Assembly: GCA_004379165.1 (NCBI GenBank)
Contig: NKXK01000018.1
Location: 50,184-114,183, forward strand
Direction: 5' to 3'
Source of the DNA: Rhodocyclaceae bacterium
GTDB lineage: Bacteria; Pseudomonadota; Gammaproteobacteria; Burkholderiales; Rhodocyclaceae
DNA length: 64,000 bases
A model generated the notes under the pieces. The model did no database searches and had not been told where the DNA came from. It was given only the letters and a program-made list of their open reading frames with translations. The translations under genes and the position numbers were made by a program. Shown here piece by piece: positions 1-10,099 of the stretch (position 1 is the stretch's first letter; each line of letters begins with the position of its first letter).

Positions 1-963
1 ACCGACCGGATGGCCGTCGATGCGGCCGAAACCGATGATGATGTTCTTGGCGTAGTCGGGCTGCAGCTCGAAGAAATCGCTGTCGTCAACAACCTTGACC
101 AGCAGCTCCTTCATGTCGTACGGCTTGTTCGCGTTGTCCGGCACCAGGGTGTCGAGCGAGAAGTCCATGCGGTCGGCCGGATCGTTGGTCGGCGTGACCG
201 GCGGCCTTTCCTTGTTGTTGGCCGGCACGAAGTTCATGAAGCGGCGCAGCATGGACAGCGCTTCGACATCGTTCTCGAAGGCCAGATCGGCGACACCGGA
301 CTTGCTGGTGTGGGTAACGGCACCGCCCAGCTCCTCGGCGGTCACGTCTTCGTGAGTCACGGTCTTGACGACTTCCGGACCGGTCACGAACATGTAGGAC
401 GAGTCCTTGACCATGAAGATGAAGTCGGTCATCGATGGCGAATACACGGCGCCGCCGGCACAGGGGCCCATGATCATGGAGATCTGCGGCACAACGCCGG
501 AGGCCATGACGTTACGCTGGAAAACGTCGGCATAGCCGCCCAGGGAGGCAACACCTTCCTGGATACGGGCGCCGCCCGAGTCGTTGAGGCCGATCACCGG
601 CGCACCGACCTTCATCGCCTGATCCATGACCTTGCAGATCTTCTCGGCGTGGGTTTCCGACAGCGAACCGCCGAACACGGTGAAATCCTGCGAGAAAACG
701 AAGACCAGACGACCATTGATGGTGCCGTAACCGATCACGACGCCGTCACCCGGGGTCTTTTCTTCCTTGTCCATGCCGAAATCGACACAGCGATGTTCCT
801 TGAACATATCCCATTCTTCGAAGGAACCCGGATCGAGCAGCAGCTCGATACGCTCGCGGGCAGTCAGCTTGCCCTTCTTGTGCTGGCTGTCGATACGCTT
901 CTGGCCACCGCCGAGGCGGGCCAGTTCACGCTTTTTTTCCAGCTGGCGGATGATGTCGTGCAT
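1..963 (-). CDS. pccB: Propionyl-CoA carboxylase beta subunit, C-terminus cut by the window edge
   Basis: This is the carboxyltransferase subunit that carboxylates propionyl-CoA to (S)-methylmalonyl-CoA, working with a biotinylated alpha subunit that is not in the window. The visible 321 codons start [20 protein letters not shown] and contain the crotonase-fold core, including [12 protein letters not shown] and [13 protein letters not shown], the two oxyanion-hole regions of this family. The start ATG (963-961) follows AGGGAG at good spacing. It is the third gene of a minus-strand operon with the mutase and its GTPase, which fixes the substrate as propionyl-CoA rather than acetyl-CoA or methylcrotonyl-CoA. 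A methylmalonyl-CoA decarboxylase subunit is a weaker alternative. The family is usually about 510 residues, so roughly 190 residues lie outside the window. Confidence 0.9.
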   Translation of the reverse strand, partial: MHDIIRQLEKKRELARLGGGQKRIDSQHKKGKLTARERIELLLDPGSFEEWDMFKEHRCVDFGMDKEEKTPGDGVVIGYGTINGRLVFVFSQDFTVFGGSLSETHAEKICKVMDQAMKVGAPVIGLNDSGGARIQEGVASLGGYADVFQRNVMASGVVPQISMIMGPCAGGAVYSPSMTDFIFMVKDSSYMFVTGPEVVKTVTHEDVTAEELGGAVTHTSKSGVADLAFENDVEALSMLRRFMNFVPANNKERPPVTPTNDPADRMDFSLDTLVPDNANKPYDMKELLVKVVDDSDFFELQPDYAKNIIIGFGRIDGHPVG

Positions 964-998
964 AAAAAACTCCCTAAGTGGATCGGGTAATTGGGAAA

Positions 999-2009
999 TC
1001 AGTGTGTCAGGTAATCGAGGAGGGCATACGCGGCGGCGGCCGGCGTCGTATGGCCGGATTCGACGGCTCGGGTCAATGCGGGCAGGTTCTCCTGCACGCG
1101 CGGATGCTGGCGGAAATGCTGGCGCAGGCCGGAGTCGATCATCTGCCACATCCAGCTCACGGACTGATGCTGGCGCTTGGCGGCAAATTCACCGGTGGGC
1201 TTGAGAGCAGCCTGATATTTCTCGATCTGCTCCCAGAAATCGACAATGCCTTCCTTGTGCAGTGCTGACAGGGCAATGACGGGTGGCGACCAGTTCGGCG
1301 AAGCCGGGCGCAGCATGTGCAGCGCATTGCGCCATTGGGCACGGACCACGGCCGTTGCCTGCTTGTCGATATCGGCCTTGTTGATGACCACCAGATCAGC
1401 GATCTCGACGATGCCCTTCTTGATTGCCTGCAGGTCGTCACCGGCATTCGGCAACTGCAGCAGACAGAACATGTCGACCATGCCGGCCACGGTCGTTTCC
1501 GACTGGCCGACACCCACCGTCTCGATGATGATCACATCGTAGCCGGCCGCTTCACAGAGGAGCATCGCCTCGCGGGTCTTTTCAGCGACACCGCCCAGCG
1601 ACCCGGCCGACGGGCTCGGGCGAATGAAGGCTTCCTCGCGCTGGCTGAGCAGCTCCATGCGCGTCTTGTCGCCGAGGATGGAACCGCCGGTGACGGATGA
1701 CGAGGGGTCGATGGCGAGCACGGCGAGTTTCTTGCCCTGCTCGATCAGCCAGACGCCCAGCGCCTCGATAAAGGTGGACTTGCCCGCCCCCGGTACGCCG
1801 GAGATGCCGATACGGATCGCGTTGCCGGTTTTCGGCAGCAGTGCGGTCAATAACTGCTGCGCCCGCTGCTGATGATCGGCGCGCGTCGATTCGATCAGCG
1901 TGATCGCCTTGGCCAGCGATCGACGCTGACCGGCGAGCACGCCATCGACCAGCGTCTGGTCGGCAGCAGACAGGAGATTGGCACGCACCGGCGCTTCGTC
2001 CAGCTTCAT
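999..2009 (-). CDS. meaB: Methylmalonyl-CoA mutase-associated GTPase MeaB
   Basis: This 336-residue G3E-family P-loop GTPase (MeaB/ArgK/YgfD) protects the B12 mutase from inactivation and gates cofactor loading. The Walker A motif GVPGAGKST lies near residue 70. The metal-binding stretch IDPSS is near residue 100, ETVGVGQSE near 165 and the guanine-specificity motif NKAD near 210. The length is typical of the family. The gene starts 5 bp after the stop of scpA and ends 35 bp before pccB, so the three are very probably co-transcribed. No strong ribosome-binding site precedes the ATG, which suggests translational coupling to scpA. Confidence 0.95.
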   Translation of the reverse strand: MKLDEAPVRANLLSAADQTLVDGVLAGQRRSLAKAITLIESTRADHQQRAQQLLTALLPKTGNAIRIGISGVPGAGKSTFIEALGVWLIEQGKKLAVLAIDPSSSVTGGSILGDKTRMELLSQREEAFIRPSPSAGSLGGVAEKTREAMLLCEAAGYDVIIIETVGVGQSETTVAGMVDMFCLLQLPNAGDDLQAIKKGIVEIADLVVINKADIDKQATAVVRAQWRNALHMLRPASPNWSPPVIALSALHKEGIVDFWEQIEKYQAALKPTGEFAAKRQHQSVSWMWQMIDSGLRQHFRQHPRVQENLPALTRAVESGHTTPAAAAYALLDYLTH

Positions 2010-2014
2010 CCGGA

Positions 2015-4165
2015 TCAGGCGCGGGCCTTGCGGATTTCTTCCAGCACCTTCTTGGCCGAATCCTCGATGCGGGTACCCGGACCGAAGATTGCCTTGGCAC
2101 CTGCTGCGTACAGGGCATCGTAGTCCTGCGCCGGGATGACGCCGCCAGCGAAGACGATGATGTCGTCAGCGCCCTGCGCCTTCAGCGACTGGATGATCTG
2201 CGGCACCAGCGTCTTGTGACCGGCGGCCAGCGAGGAGCAGCCAATGGCGTGCACGTCGTTTTCGATCGCCTGACGGGCGGCTTCTTCCGGCGTCTGGAAC
2301 AACGGCCCCATGTCGATATCGAAGCCGAGGTCGGCGTAGGCAGTCGCGACCACCTTGGCACCGCGGTCGTGGCCATCCTGGCCGAGCTTGGCGATCATGA
2401 TGCGCGGGCGACGGCCTTCTTCTTCGGCGAACTTGGCGACATCGGCCTTGATCTCTTCCCAGCTTTCCATACCTTCGACAACGCCTCCATAGACACCGGA
2501 AATGGTCTGGTTGTTGGCGCGGAAACGACCGAAAATCTTTTCCAGCGCATCGGAGACTTCGCCGACCGTGGCACGCAGGCGGATGGCCTTGACGGTGAGG
2601 TCGAGCAGATTGCCTTCGCCGGTTTCAGCAGCCTTGGTCAGTGCATCCAGCGCGGCAGTCACGGCAGCGGTATCGCGCGTTGCACGGATGTTCTTGAGGC
2701 GCGCGACCTGCGCTTCGCGCACGGCGTGGTTGTCGATATCGAGAATCTCGATCGCGTCTTCCTTGGCCAGCTTGTACTTGTTGACGCCGACGATGACGTC
2801 CTTGCCCGAGTCGATTCGCGCCTGCTTGTCGGCGGCGCAGGTTTCGACCTGCATCTTGGCCCAGCCGGACTCAACCGCCTTGGTCATGCCACCCATGGCC
2901 TCGATTTCCTGGATGATGCCCCAGGCCTTGTCGGCCATGTCCTGGGTCAGCTTCTCCATCATGTAGGAGCCGGCCCAAGGATCGACGACATTGGTGATGT
3001 GGGTTTCTTCCTGAATGATCAACTGGGTGTTGCGGGCGATACGGGCGGAGAATTCGGTCGGCAGCGCAATGGCTTCGTCGAGCGCGTTGGTGTGCAGGGA
3101 CTGGGTGCCACCGAAGACGGCCGCCATCGCTTCGATGGTGGTGCGCACGACGTTGTTGTACGGATCCTGCTCGGTCAGCGACCAACCCGATGTCTGCGAG
3201 TGGGTACGCAGCATCATCGACTTCGGGCTCTTGGCGTTGAAGCCGGACATGATGCGGTGCCACAGCAGGCGGGCAGCGCGCATCTTGGCGATTTCGAGGT
3301 AGAAGTTCATGCCGACGGCCCAGAAGAAGGACAGACGGCCGGCGAAGGTATCGACATCCATACCCGAGGCGATGCCGGTACGGACGTATTCCATACCGTC
3401 GGCCAGCGTGAAGGCCAGCTCGATGGCCTGGTTGGCGCCGGCTTCCTGGATGTGATAACCCGAAATCGAGATCGAGTTGAACTTCGGCATGTGCTGCGCG
3501 GTATAGCCGAAAATGTCGGCGATGATCTTCATCGACGGCTTGGGCGGATAGATATAGGTATTCCGCACCATGAATTCTTTAAGGATGTCGTTCTGGATCG
3601 TGCCCGACAGCTTTTCCTGCGAAACGCCCTGTTCTTCCGCGGCGACGATGTAGCCGGCAAGAATCGGCAGCACGGCGCCGTTCATGGTCATCGAAACCGA
3701 AATCTTGTCGAGCGGGATACCGTCGAAAAGAATCTTCATGTCTTCGACCGAGTCGATCGCCACACCGGCCTTGCCGACGTCGCCGACGACGCGGGGATTA
3801 TCGGAGTCGTAACCGCGGTGGGTCGCCAGGTCGAAGGCCACCGAGACACCCTGACCGCCGGCGGCGAGCGCCTTGCGATAGAAGGCATTGGAAGCCTCGG
3901 CCGTGGAGAAACCGGCGTATTGACGGATGGTCCACGGTTTGACCGCGTACATCGTCGGCTGCGGGCCGCGCAGGAAGGGAGCGACGCCCGGCAGGGTATC
4001 GGAGAATTCGAGTTGCTCGACGTCCTTCTTTGTATACAGCGCTTTGACCTTGAGGCCTTCCGGGGTATTCCAGACCAAATTGTTAACGTCGCCACCAGGC
4101 GACTGCTTGGCAGCGGCCTTTTCCCAGACGTCCAGATTGTTGGAATCAAAGAACTTTTCAGACAT
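2015..4165 (-). CDS. scpA: Methylmalonyl-CoA mutase, single-chain type
   Basis: The 716-residue adenosylcobalamin enzyme interconverts (R)-methylmalonyl-CoA and succinyl-CoA, the last step of propionate entry into the TCA cycle. The N-terminal TIM barrel carries the substrate-binding region [18 protein letters not shown]. The C-terminal B12 domain shows DGHDRG (lower axial histidine) near residue 610, then CSSLAAGH and FAGG. The length matches E. coli Sbm/ScpA. The frame is open for 27 more codons upstream, but the ATG at 4165 is preceded by GAGGGG at proper spacing and begins MSEKFF, so I use it. It is the first gene of the scpA-meaB-pccB operon and is divergent from a GntR regulator. Confidence 0.96.
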   Translation of the reverse strand: MSEKFFDSNNLDVWEKAAAKQSPGGDVNNLVWNTPEGLKVKALYTKKDVEQLEFSDTLPGVAPFLRGPQPTMYAVKPWTIRQYAGFSTAEASNAFYRKALAAGGQGVSVAFDLATHRGYDSDNPRVVGDVGKAGVAIDSVEDMKILFDGIPLDKISVSMTMNGAVLPILAGYIVAAEEQGVSQEKLSGTIQNDILKEFMVRNTYIYPPKPSMKIIADIFGYTAQHMPKFNSISISGYHIQEAGANQAIELAFTLADGMEYVRTGIASGMDVDTFAGRLSFFWAVGMNFYLEIAKMRAARLLWHRIMSGFNAKSPKSMMLRTHSQTSGWSLTEQDPYNNVVRTTIEAMAAVFGGTQSLHTNALDEAIALPTEFSARIARNTQLIIQEETHITNVVDPWAGSYMMEKLTQDMADKAWGIIQEIEAMGGMTKAVESGWAKMQVETCAADKQARIDSGKDVIVGVNKYKLAKEDAIEILDIDNHAVREAQVARLKNIRATRDTAAVTAALDALTKAAETGEGNLLDLTVKAIRLRATVGEVSDALEKIFGRFRANNQTISGVYGGVVEGMESWEEIKADVAKFAEEEGRRPRIMIAKLGQDGHDRGAKVVATAYADLGFDIDMGPLFQTPEEAARQAIENDVHAIGCSSLAAGHKTLVPQIIQSLKAQGADDIIVFAGGVIPAQDYDALYAAGAKAIFGPGTRIEDSAKKVLEEIRKARA

Positions 4166-4269
4166 GACACACCCCTCGCTGATTCGATTTTTTTGGGCCG
4201 ATGATGCAGAATCCAAAATTCTACGCCGTTGGGCCCAGCTTGACATACCCAGCCGTACATAATACTTTA

Positions 4270-4283
4270 TCCATAATTATGGA
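4270..4283. promoter_or_regulatory. Palindromic operator candidate between scpA and the GntR regulator
   Basis: TCCATAATTATGGA is a perfect 14-bp palindrome in the 166-bp divergent intergenic region. It is AT-rich within GC-rich surroundings and lies 105 bp upstream of the scpA start and 49 bp upstream of the regulator start. The position suits autoregulation plus control of the mutase operon by the divergent GntR/FCD protein. The central 12 bases recur exactly at 10173-10184, upstream of the cobalamin riboswitch. Which protein binds it is inference. Confidence 0.6.
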
Positions 4284-4331
4284 CGCAAGTCGGCAACGCA
4301 CCGACTTCGCCATGCCCACCTTCACACCACC

Positions 4332-4997
4332 ATGACCCGAATTGCACCTATCGCGCTCTACCAGGAAGTCGCCGAACGACTGCGACAACGGATCTTTGCG
4401 CACGAACTGACGCCGGGCACCTGGATCGACGAGCAGAAGCTCGCCGAACAGTACGGCATCTCCCGCACACCGCTGCGCGAAGCGCTCAAGGTTCTCGCCT
4501 CCGAAGGTCTGGTCGAACTCAAGCCACGCCGTGGCTGCTACGTGACTGAAATCTCGCGTCAGGACCTCGACGACATCTTCCCGCTGATGGCCATGCTCGA
4601 AGGCCGCTGCGCGGCCGATGCCGTCCGCCATGCCAAACCAGGTGACATCAAGGCCCTGCGCGCAACACACGACCGTCTGGAAGCCGCATCGCGGGATGGC
4701 GAGATTACCGCCTTCTTCGAAGCCAACCAGGCTTTCCACCGCCAGATTCAGGAACTTGCCGGCAATCGCTGGCTGTTGTCGGTCATCCAGGATCTGCGCA
4801 AGGTACTCAAGCTGTCACGCCTGCATTCGCTGTCACTCGAAGGCCGCCTGCAGCAGTCACTCGACGAGCATCGCCTGATCATGGCTGCCTTCGAAAACGG
4901 CAACGCCGAGCAGGCCGAGAAGCTGATGCATGACCACCTGTTGTCCGGCCGGGAGGCACTGGCCAAGATGGACGCCAAAGCCGCGAAAGCCGCCTGA
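4332..4997 (+). CDS. GntR-family (FCD domain) transcriptional regulator
   Basis: This 221-residue regulator has an N-terminal winged helix-turn-helix (residues about 8-75, with EQYGISRTPLREALKVLASEGLVE as the recognition region) and a C-terminal all-helical FCD ligand domain of the FadR/VanR type. In the FCD domain the acidic and histidine residues of the usual metal site are present (near FFEANQAFHRQIQ, and the final LDEHRLIMAAF and MHDHL). It is divergent from scpA, so it is likely to sense propionyl- or methylmalonyl-derived acids and control that operon. The ligand cannot be deduced from sequence. A palindrome in the shared promoter region is the natural candidate operator. Confidence 0.85.
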   Translation: MTRIAPIALYQEVAERLRQRIFAHELTPGTWIDEQKLAEQYGISRTPLREALKVLASEGLVELKPRRGCYVTEISRQDLDDIFPLMAMLEGRCAADAVRHAKPGDIKALRATHDRLEAASRDGEITAFFEANQAFHRQIQELAGNRWLLSVIQDLRKVLKLSRLHSLSLEGRLQQSLDEHRLIMAAFENGNAEQAEKLMHDHLLSGREALAKMDAKAAKAA

Positions 4998-5008
4998 TTC
5001 GATAGCGT

Positions 5009-5042
5009 CTGCGGTCAACCCGAAAAACCTTCCGAAATCGGC
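5009..5042 (+). repeat. Dispersed CTGCGGTCAACC motif, copy 1
   Basis: CTGCGGTCAACCCGAAAA is followed after a short spacer by CGAAATCGGC. It begins 12 bp after the GntR stop codon and before the terminator at 5061. It aligns without gaps to the copies near 14251, 28027, 33835, 50292 and 62654, and with a one-base shift to the copy near 42498. The function is unknown. Confidence 0.55.
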
Positions 5043-5060
5043 AACACAGATCGAAAAAAA

Positions 5061-5086
5061 GCCCTGGTCCTCGACCAGGGCTTTTT
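5061..5086. terminator. Bidirectional rho-independent terminator
   Basis: The stem GCCCTGGTC/GACCAGGGC has a three-base loop (CTC). It is followed by TTTTT on the plus strand and preceded by a run of seven A, so it can end both the GntR transcript and the convergent actP operon. Confidence 0.9.
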
Positions 5087-5102
5087 GTTACAGGCTTGCG
5101 GC

Positions 5103-6767
5103 TTAGTGGTTGGCCGCGGAGGCAGCACCGAAACCGGTCTGCGCACGCACCCACTGGTCGTCGAAGCCTTCCAGATCGGTCTTGCCGCGAGCCGTGCTGT
5201 CGGTCTTCGAACCGATGAAGGCGAGCAGGAAGGCCACCGGCATCGCGAACAGCGCCGGCTGGGTGTAGGGGAAGAGCGGAGCGGCATTGCCGAGCACATC
5301 CACCCACACCGACTTCGAGAAGAGCACGAAGAGCACAGCGGAGATCAGGCCACCGTAACCACCCAGAAGCGCGCCACGGGTGGTCAGACCACGCCAGTAC
5401 ATCGACAGGATCAGCACCGGGAAGTTGGCGGCAGCAGCGACGCCGAAGGCCAGACCGACCATGAAGGCGATGTTCTGCTTCTCGAACAGGATGCCGAGGA
5501 CGATGGCGACGGCGCCGAGGCAGATGGTGGCAATCTTGGAAACGCGAATTTCGGTCGCTTCCGACGCTTGCCCCTTCATGATGACGCGAGCGTAGATGTC
5601 ATGCGAGATCGCCGAAGCGCCGGCCAGTGCCAGACCCGACACAACCGCCAGAATGGTCGCGAAGGCCACGGCAGCCAGGAAGCCGAGCAGCATGTTGCCG
5701 CCAACCGCCTTGGCCAGGTGCATGGCAACCATGTTGCCGCCACCGATCAGCTTGCCGCCGATGGTGCCGCCTTCGAAGAACTCCGGATTCTGACCGACGA
5801 TCAGGATGCCGGCGAGGCCCATCAGGAAGATGACGTTGAAGAAGTAGGCAACGAAACCGGAGGCGTAGAGCACGGACTTACGCGCTTCCTTGGCGTCGGT
5901 GACGGTGAAGAAGCGCATCAGGATGTGCGGCAGACCTGCAGTACCAAACATCAGTCCCAGACCGAGCGAAATGGCGGTAACCGGATCCTTGAGCAGCGAG
6001 CCCGGATACATCAGCTTGTCGCCCAGCTTGTGCACCGAGGTTGCCTTTTCCAGCAGCGTGGTGAAGGAGAAGCCAAACTGGCTCATTGCCAGCACCATGA
6101 CCAGCGTACCGCCGGAGAGAAGCATCACGGCCTTGATGATCTGCACCCAGGTCGTGGCGACCATGCCGCCGAAGGTCACGTAAACCATCATCAGGATGCC
6201 GACGGCAAAGATGGCGACGTTGTACTCGAGACCGAAGAGCAGCTTGATCAGCTGACCGGCACCGACCATCTGGGCGATCAGGTAGAAGCAGACGACGGTC
6301 AGCGAGGAGATCGCGGCCATCGTGCGCACCTTGCCCTGATCCAGGCGATAGGCAGTGATATCGGAGAAGGTGAACTTGCCGAGGTTACGCAGGCGTTCCG
6401 CCATCAGGAACAGGATGATCGGCCAGCCGGCGAAGAAGCACAGCATGTAAATGTAGCCGTCGTAGCCCTGGGTGTAGACCATCGCGGTCAGACCCAGCAG
6501 CGTGGCGGCGGACATGTAGTCGCCGGCAATTGCCAGACCGTTCTGGAAACCGGTGATGCCGCCACCCGCGGTATAGAAGTCAGAAGTCGACTTGGTGCGG
6601 GAAGCCGCCCAGTAGGTAATGCCCATCGTCAGTGCGACGAAGATGCAGAACATGATGATGGCGTGCCAGTTGGTCGCCTGCTTTTCGGTTTGCGCGACTG
6701 CGTCGGCAGCGAAGGTCGCTGCCGAGAAGCCGAGCAGCGCGAGTGAGGTGAGGAGATTGCGCATCAT
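5103..6767 (-). CDS. actP: Cation/acetate symporter ActP
   Basis: A 554-residue sodium:solute symporter of the SSS family that takes up acetate and other short monocarboxylates across the inner membrane. The N-terminus has a cleavable-looking signal ([19 protein letters not shown]), followed by about 13 hydrophobic helices. Family hallmarks include [20 protein letters not shown] near residue 65 and [17 protein letters not shown] near residue 280, both close to E. coli ActP. The start overlaps the end of the DUF485 gene (ATGA type), the conserved yjcH-actP arrangement. Acetate import fits the PHA and propionate metabolism encoded nearby. Two adjacent ATG codons (6767 and 6764) are possible starts. 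Confidence 0.95.
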   Translation of the reverse strand: MMRNLLTSLALLGFSAATFAADAVAQTEKQATNWHAIIMFCIFVALTMGITYWAASRTKSTSDFYTAGGGITGFQNGLAIAGDYMSAATLLGLTAMVYTQGYDGYIYMLCFFAGWPIILFLMAERLRNLGKFTFSDITAYRLDQGKVRTMAAISSLTVVCFYLIAQMVGAGQLIKLLFGLEYNVAIFAVGILMMVYVTFGGMVATTWVQIIKAVMLLSGGTLVMVLAMSQFGFSFTTLLEKATSVHKLGDKLMYPGSLLKDPVTAISLGLGLMFGTAGLPHILMRFFTVTDAKEARKSVLYASGFVAYFFNVIFLMGLAGILIVGQNPEFFEGGTIGGKLIGGGNMVAMHLAKAVGGNMLLGFLAAVAFATILAVVSGLALAGASAISHDIYARVIMKGQASEATEIRVSKIATICLGAVAIVLGILFEKQNIAFMVGLAFGVAAAANFPVLILSMYWRGLTTRGALLGGYGGLISAVLFVLFSKSVWVDVLGNAAPLFPYTQPALFAMPVAFLLAFIGSKTDSTARGKTDLEGFDDQWVRAQTGFGAASAANH

Positions 6768-7084
6768 TTCTTATCCTTCCAGGCTTCCTTGATGATTTCC
6801 TGATTCAGCGCATCGAACTCGGTGTTGGCGCGCTTGACGTAAACCGCTGTCAGGACCCAGAAGAAAATGAACATCAACAACTCGGCAGTCACGCCAACTG
6901 TCCATCGCGACCCCTCGGCAATCGGCTGACCGAGCGAGGTGGGATTGAAGGCGACGACCAGGACGAAGCCGTAGAACATCGCCAGAACGATAAAGGCCAG
7001 TGTCCAGGCGAAGCGGCTACGACGAGCCACCAGATCCTGAAACTTGGGATTGGCCTTCATGCGCTGATACATTTCTGTACTCAT
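6764..7084 (-). CDS. DUF485 inner-membrane protein, ActP partner (YjcH-like)
   Basis: This 106-residue protein has two transmembrane helices (about 26-48 and 62-83) and a charged C-terminus. It matches the DUF485/YjcH family that almost always sits directly upstream of actP. Its biochemical role is not settled; it is presumed to assist assembly or activity of the symporter. The last codons overlap the actP start, so translation is probably coupled. The AT-rich stretch upstream (7100-7170) is the likely promoter region. Confidence 0.88.
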   Translation of the reverse strand: MSTEMYQRMKANPKFQDLVARRSRFAWTLAFIVLAMFYGFVLVVAFNPTSLGQPIAEGSRWTVGVTAELLMFIFFWVLTAVYVKRANTEFDALNQEIIKEAWKDKK

Positions 7085-7219
7085 GCTGAACTCCTCTGTT
7101 TGTTCTTTAATTAATAATTACACTTGTGCAACAGACGGAATATATATCTTATACAAGACCTTGGCAATCGCTATTCCGCAGGTGCACAACCCTGCTATCC
7201 GGATGAATCAAAACGAAAA

Positions 7220-7996
7220 ATGAGTACCATCAATCTGACGCTGGACGGCGAAATCGCCACGCTGACACTGAACAACCCTGACAAGCTCAACGCCATCAAT
7301 CTCTCGATGTGGCAGCAGATTGCCGCTGACATGCGTCAGATTGATGACGACCCCGGCGTGCGCTGCATCGTCATCCGCGGCGCCGGTAACGAGGCGTTTG
7401 CTGCTGGTGGAGACCTCGAGGAATTCGTCAGCGGCCGCGCCACACTCGAGCAGGCGCTGCACTACCACGGCCAGGTCGCCGAGGCACTGAACGCCATTGC
7501 CGACTGCCGTCACCCGACGGTGGCTCTGATCGGCGGCGCCTGCATCGGCGGCGGGCTGGAAATCGCGGGCGTCTGCGACCTGCGTATCGCCGGCGAAAAA
7601 GCCCGTTTCGGCGCACCGATCAACCGCCTCGGCTTCTCGATGTACCCGGGCGAAATGGAAGGCCTGCTCAAGCTGGCCGGCGCCGCGGTGATGAAGGAAA
7701 TCCTGCTCGAAGGGCGCATCCTGACCGCCGCCGAAGCCTACGAGAAAGGCCTGGTGACGCGCGTCGTCCCGGACAATCAGGTCGAGGAAGAGGCCTACGC
7801 CACCGCCCGCCGCATTTGCGCCGGCGCCCCGCTCGTTGCTGGCTGGCACAAGCAGTGGATTCGCCGTCTTTCAAATGGCAAGCCGCTGAACGACGAGGAA
7901 AAGGCCGCCTCCTTCGCCTTCCTCGACACCGAGGACTACAAGGAAGGGCTCGCTGCCTTCCTTGAAAAGCGCAAGCCGGTGTTCAAGGCGCGCTGA
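7220..7996 (+). CDS. Enoyl-CoA hydratase/isomerase family protein
   Basis: A 258-residue crotonase-fold protein. The oxyanion-hole segments are AAGGDLEEF (near residue 65) and IGGACIGGGLEIAGVCD (near 108). The second segment has a cysteine where many hydratases carry other residues, and the usual catalytic glutamates are not clearly in place, so the exact reaction is uncertain. The frame is open for 32 codons upstream, but the ATG at 7220 (MSTINLTLDGEIATLTLNNP) gives the normal family N-terminus. It ends immediately before the convergent TauE/SafE gene with no intergenic base. Confidence 0.85.
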   Translation: MSTINLTLDGEIATLTLNNPDKLNAINLSMWQQIAADMRQIDDDPGVRCIVIRGAGNEAFAAGGDLEEFVSGRATLEQALHYHGQVAEALNAIADCRHPTVALIGGACIGGGLEIAGVCDLRIAGEKARFGAPINRLGFSMYPGEMEGLLKLAGAAVMKEILLEGRILTAAEAYEKGLVTRVVPDNQVEEEAYATARRICAGAPLVAGWHKQWIRRLSNGKPLNDEEKAASFAFLDTEDYKEGLAAFLEKRKPVFKAR

Positions 7997-8803
7997 TCAG
8001 CCGGCAAACACCGTGTGCAACATCTTCGCCGACAGCAGAATCAGGACGCCGGCGAAGATTTTCTTCAAGGTCGCCACCGGCAGGCGATGCGCCAGCTTCG
8101 CCCCCAGCGGGGCGGTAAAGGTCGATACCACGCTGATCAGCACCAACGCCGGTAGAAACACGTAGCCGACCGACCACTCCGGCAGACCGCCGGTCGTCCA
8201 GCCATTGATCAGATAGCCAGCCGCCCCAGCCAGCGCAATCGGCAAACCGATGGCAGCCGAGGTGCCGATGGCGTTCTTCATATTGACGTTGCACCAGGTC
8301 ATGAAAGGCACGGACAGCGAGCCGCCACCGATGGCGACCAGCGCCGAGATGACGCCGATGCCCGTGCCCACGCCCGCCAGACCCAGCGCCCCGGGCAAGT
8401 CACGTGACGGCTTGGGTTTGACGTTGAGGATCATCTGCACCGACACATAGGCCATGAAGCAGGCAAAGAAGATCGCCAGCGGCCGGGTCGGCACCGACGA
8501 GGCGACAAACGTCCCGAGAAAGGTACCCACCAGAACCCCCGGCGCAATCCGGCGCACGATGTCCCAGCGCACGGCGCCGTGAGCGTGATGGGCGCGCAGA
8601 CTCGACACCGAGGTCATGACGATGGCCGCCATCGAGGTACCGAGCGCCAGATGCACCATGTGCTCCGGTGGAAAACCCTGCATCGCGAACATGGTCGTCA
8701 GCATCGGCACCATGATCCCGCCCCCGCCAACGCCCAGCAGGCCGGCAAAAAACCCGACGAAGGCCCCGAGGGCAAGATAGGCGGCAATCCACTCGATAAT
8801 CAT
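7997..8803 (-). CDS. TauE/SafE-family membrane permease (sulfite/organosulfonate exporter type)
   Basis: A 268-residue inner-membrane protein with seven to eight hydrophobic helices. It has the glycine-rich N-terminal signature FAGLLGVGGGGIMVPML and its second-half counterpart ALVAIGGGSLSVPF, the internal repeat typical of TauE/SafE (DUF81). Members export sulfite, sulfoacetate or related anions; the substrate here is unknown. The gene starts 3 bp after the EVE-domain gene on the same strand, so they are likely co-transcribed. Confidence 0.88.
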   Translation of the reverse strand: MIIEWIAAYLALGAFVGFFAGLLGVGGGGIMVPMLTTMFAMQGFPPEHMVHLALGTSMAAIVMTSVSSLRAHHAHGAVRWDIVRRIAPGVLVGTFLGTFVASSVPTRPLAIFFACFMAYVSVQMILNVKPKPSRDLPGALGLAGVGTGIGVISALVAIGGGSLSVPFMTWCNVNMKNAIGTSAAIGLPIALAGAAGYLINGWTTGGLPEWSVGYVFLPALVLISVVSTFTAPLGAKLAHRLPVATLKKIFAGVLILLSAKMLHTVFAG

Positions 8804-8806
8804 GGC

Positions 8807-9289
8807 TCACTTACTCTTGAATTGATCCAGGCCCAGCAAGGCCCCGGTGATGAACTGCCACTCCCCGCTGGAGACCGGCATGATGGACAGGCGATTGCCC
8901 CGCGCCAGCAGGCGCATCCCGGCCAATTCCGGACAGGCGCGCAATTCGGCCAGGGTGAGCAAGCGGGTTTTGCATTCGAAGGCCACATCTCGCAGCCACC
9001 AGCGCGGATTATCCCTTGCCGATTTTGGATCGAAATAGGGGTTTACCGCAGCAAACTGGGTTTCATCCGGGTAGGGCTCGGAAGCGACGCTGCAGATGCC
9101 GGCAATCCCCGGCTGCGCACAACTGGAATGGTAGAAAAATGCCAGGTCACCGATCTGCATGGTGTCGCGCATGAAATTGCGCGCCTGGTAGTTGCGGACG
9201 CCCACCCAGGGCAGCGTCTGACCCGGTGCCGCGGCCAGATCGTCGATGGAAGCCTCGTCCGGCTCCGATTTCATCAGCCAGTACTGCAT
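8807..9289 (-). CDS. EVE-domain protein
   Basis: A 160-residue single-domain protein. The start MQYWLMKSEPDE and later GVRNYQARNFMRDTMQIGDLAFFYHSS are characteristic of the EVE (PUA-like) fold, whose members bind modified bases in DNA or RNA. The frame extends 23 codons further upstream into the 6S RNA terminator, so the ATG at 9289 is preferred. It heads a two-gene unit with the TauE/SafE permease. This housekeeping type (YdhP-like, thymocyte nuclear protein 1-like) is widespread and not necessarily linked to defence. Confidence 0.9.
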   Translation of the reverse strand: MQYWLMKSEPDEASIDDLAAAPGQTLPWVGVRNYQARNFMRDTMQIGDLAFFYHSSCAQPGIAGICSVASEPYPDETQFAAVNPYFDPKSARDNPRWWLRDVAFECKTRLLTLAELRACPELAGMRLLARGNRLSIMPVSSGEWQFITGALLGLDQFKSK

Positions 9290-9300
9290 ATCTCGAATCC

Positions 9301-9338
9301 AAAAGGAAAACGGGTGGCAGTCGTTACACTGCCACCCG
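9301..9338 (-). terminator. Rho-independent terminator of 6S RNA
   Basis: The perfect 11-bp stem CGGGTGGCAGT/ACTGCCACCCG (9311-9321 with 9328-9338) is followed on the minus strand by TTTTCCTTTT. It lies just downstream of the 6S RNA gene. Confidence 0.88.
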
Positions 9339-9345
9339 TCGAATA

Positions 9346-9527
9346 ATGGCCCCCGCAAGTGCCGTCAGGCCGGCATCCTGAACCTGGGTTCAGAGTGGTT
9401 GCTTTCCTCCCGCATCAGGCACCTGCGACGAAGCAAGCGCACAACAGCGGTTTCAACGGTCCACAACCGATGCCAATCAGCATTGGTTCAAGGAATGTAT
9501 GGCCTTCACAAACACCGCAGGGGACAA
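9346..9527 (-). ncRNA. ssrS: 6S RNA
   Basis: On the minus strand the sequence begins CCCTGCGGTGTTTGTGAAGG and ends near GGCACTTGCGGGGGCC, which pair as the closing stem of 6S RNA. Conserved internal parts are visible: CATTCCTTGAACC, the central bubble flanks, and the 3' segment GGAGGAAAGCAACCACTCTGAACC. The RNA binds and inhibits the sigma-70 RNA polymerase holoenzyme in stationary phase. The position downstream of zapA is the standard one in proteobacteria. The ends are estimated to within a few bases from the closing stem. Confidence 0.88.
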
Positions 9528-9558
9528 ACGGCGGACGACGCCGAAACAACAGCGGAGA

Positions 9559-9894
9559 TCAGAACTCCAGTTGCTGCTGGGGCGCCAGCACGGCATCAAG
9601 TCGTGCTCCCATGTCAGCGATTCTACGCTTCGCGTCGGAAGTATCAACTGTTTCGGGGACGGTATTTTGCGCTACGCTGGCAGGCATCACCAGCCGCTCG
9701 TGGGCGATATTAAGCGCTGCCATCACGGCAACTTTTTCTGCGATCGTATTCTTGGTGCGCTGGGCGATTTCGCGCATCTTGCCATCAACCAGATCGACCG
9801 CCGCCAGCAGGGCGTCGCGCTCTTCCGGCGCGCAAGCCACGCGGTACTCGCGACCCATGATCTTGACGTCGAGAAAATTCGGCTCAAGGCTCAT
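9559..9894 (-). CDS. zapA: Cell division protein ZapA
   Basis: A small protein (111 residues) that binds and bundles FtsZ filaments at the division ring. It starts MSLEPNFLDVKIMGREYRVACAPEE, the conserved ZapA N-terminal globular part, and continues into a coiled-coil helix. The tail is glutamine-rich (APQQQLEF). An ATG three codons upstream (9903) is possible, but GAGG sits at a proper distance only for 9894. It directly follows the zapB-like gene (TGA, one base, ATG) and precedes 6S RNA. Confidence 0.92.
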   Translation of the reverse strand: MSLEPNFLDVKIMGREYRVACAPEERDALLAAVDLVDGKMREIAQRTKNTIAEKVAVMAALNIAHERLVMPASVAQNTVPETVDTSDAKRRIADMGARLDAVLAPQQQLEF

Positions 9895-9895
9895 A

Positions 9896-10093
9896 TCAGG
9901 CATCCTCAGGAATCTTGTCGACCAACCCTTCGAGACGCTCGCGGGCGGCCGTCAACGTCTGCCGCAAATGCAAACGCTCGGCTTCGGCCGTCGCCATCTG
10001 GTTTCTCAGGACTTCGTTCTCGGCACGCAGTTGGGCAACCAGAGCAATGACCTGTTCGATTTTGTGTTCGAGCGCTTCGAAATCATCATTCAT
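9896..10093 (-). CDS. ZapB-like coiled-coil protein (TIGR02449 type)
   Basis: A 65-residue protein that is almost entirely one coiled coil (MNDDFEALEHKIEQVIALVAQLRAENEVLRNQ...). This matches the small ZapB-like family always found in front of zapA in betaproteobacteria; it is thought to support Z-ring structure together with ZapA. There is no Shine-Dalgarno sequence before the ATG. A good sigma-70 -10 box (TATAGT) ends only six bases upstream of it, so the message may be leaderless. Confidence 0.85.
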   Translation of the reverse strand: MNDDFEALEHKIEQVIALVAQLRAENEVLRNQMATAEAERLHLRQTLTAARERLEGLVDKIPEDA

Positions 10094-10099
10094 TGGACC

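Noticed and set aside
2216..4204. 662-codon open frame on the plus strand antisense to the mutase gene
   Set aside because: High-GC coding bias leaves the antisense frame open; the product has no recognisable domain and the minus strand carries clear catalytic motifs.
5085..6746. 553-codon frame antisense to actP, and a 584-codon frame at 30824-32578 antisense to the thiolase and EamA genes
   Set aside because: Both are composition artefacts; neither has a ribosome-binding site or family similarity.
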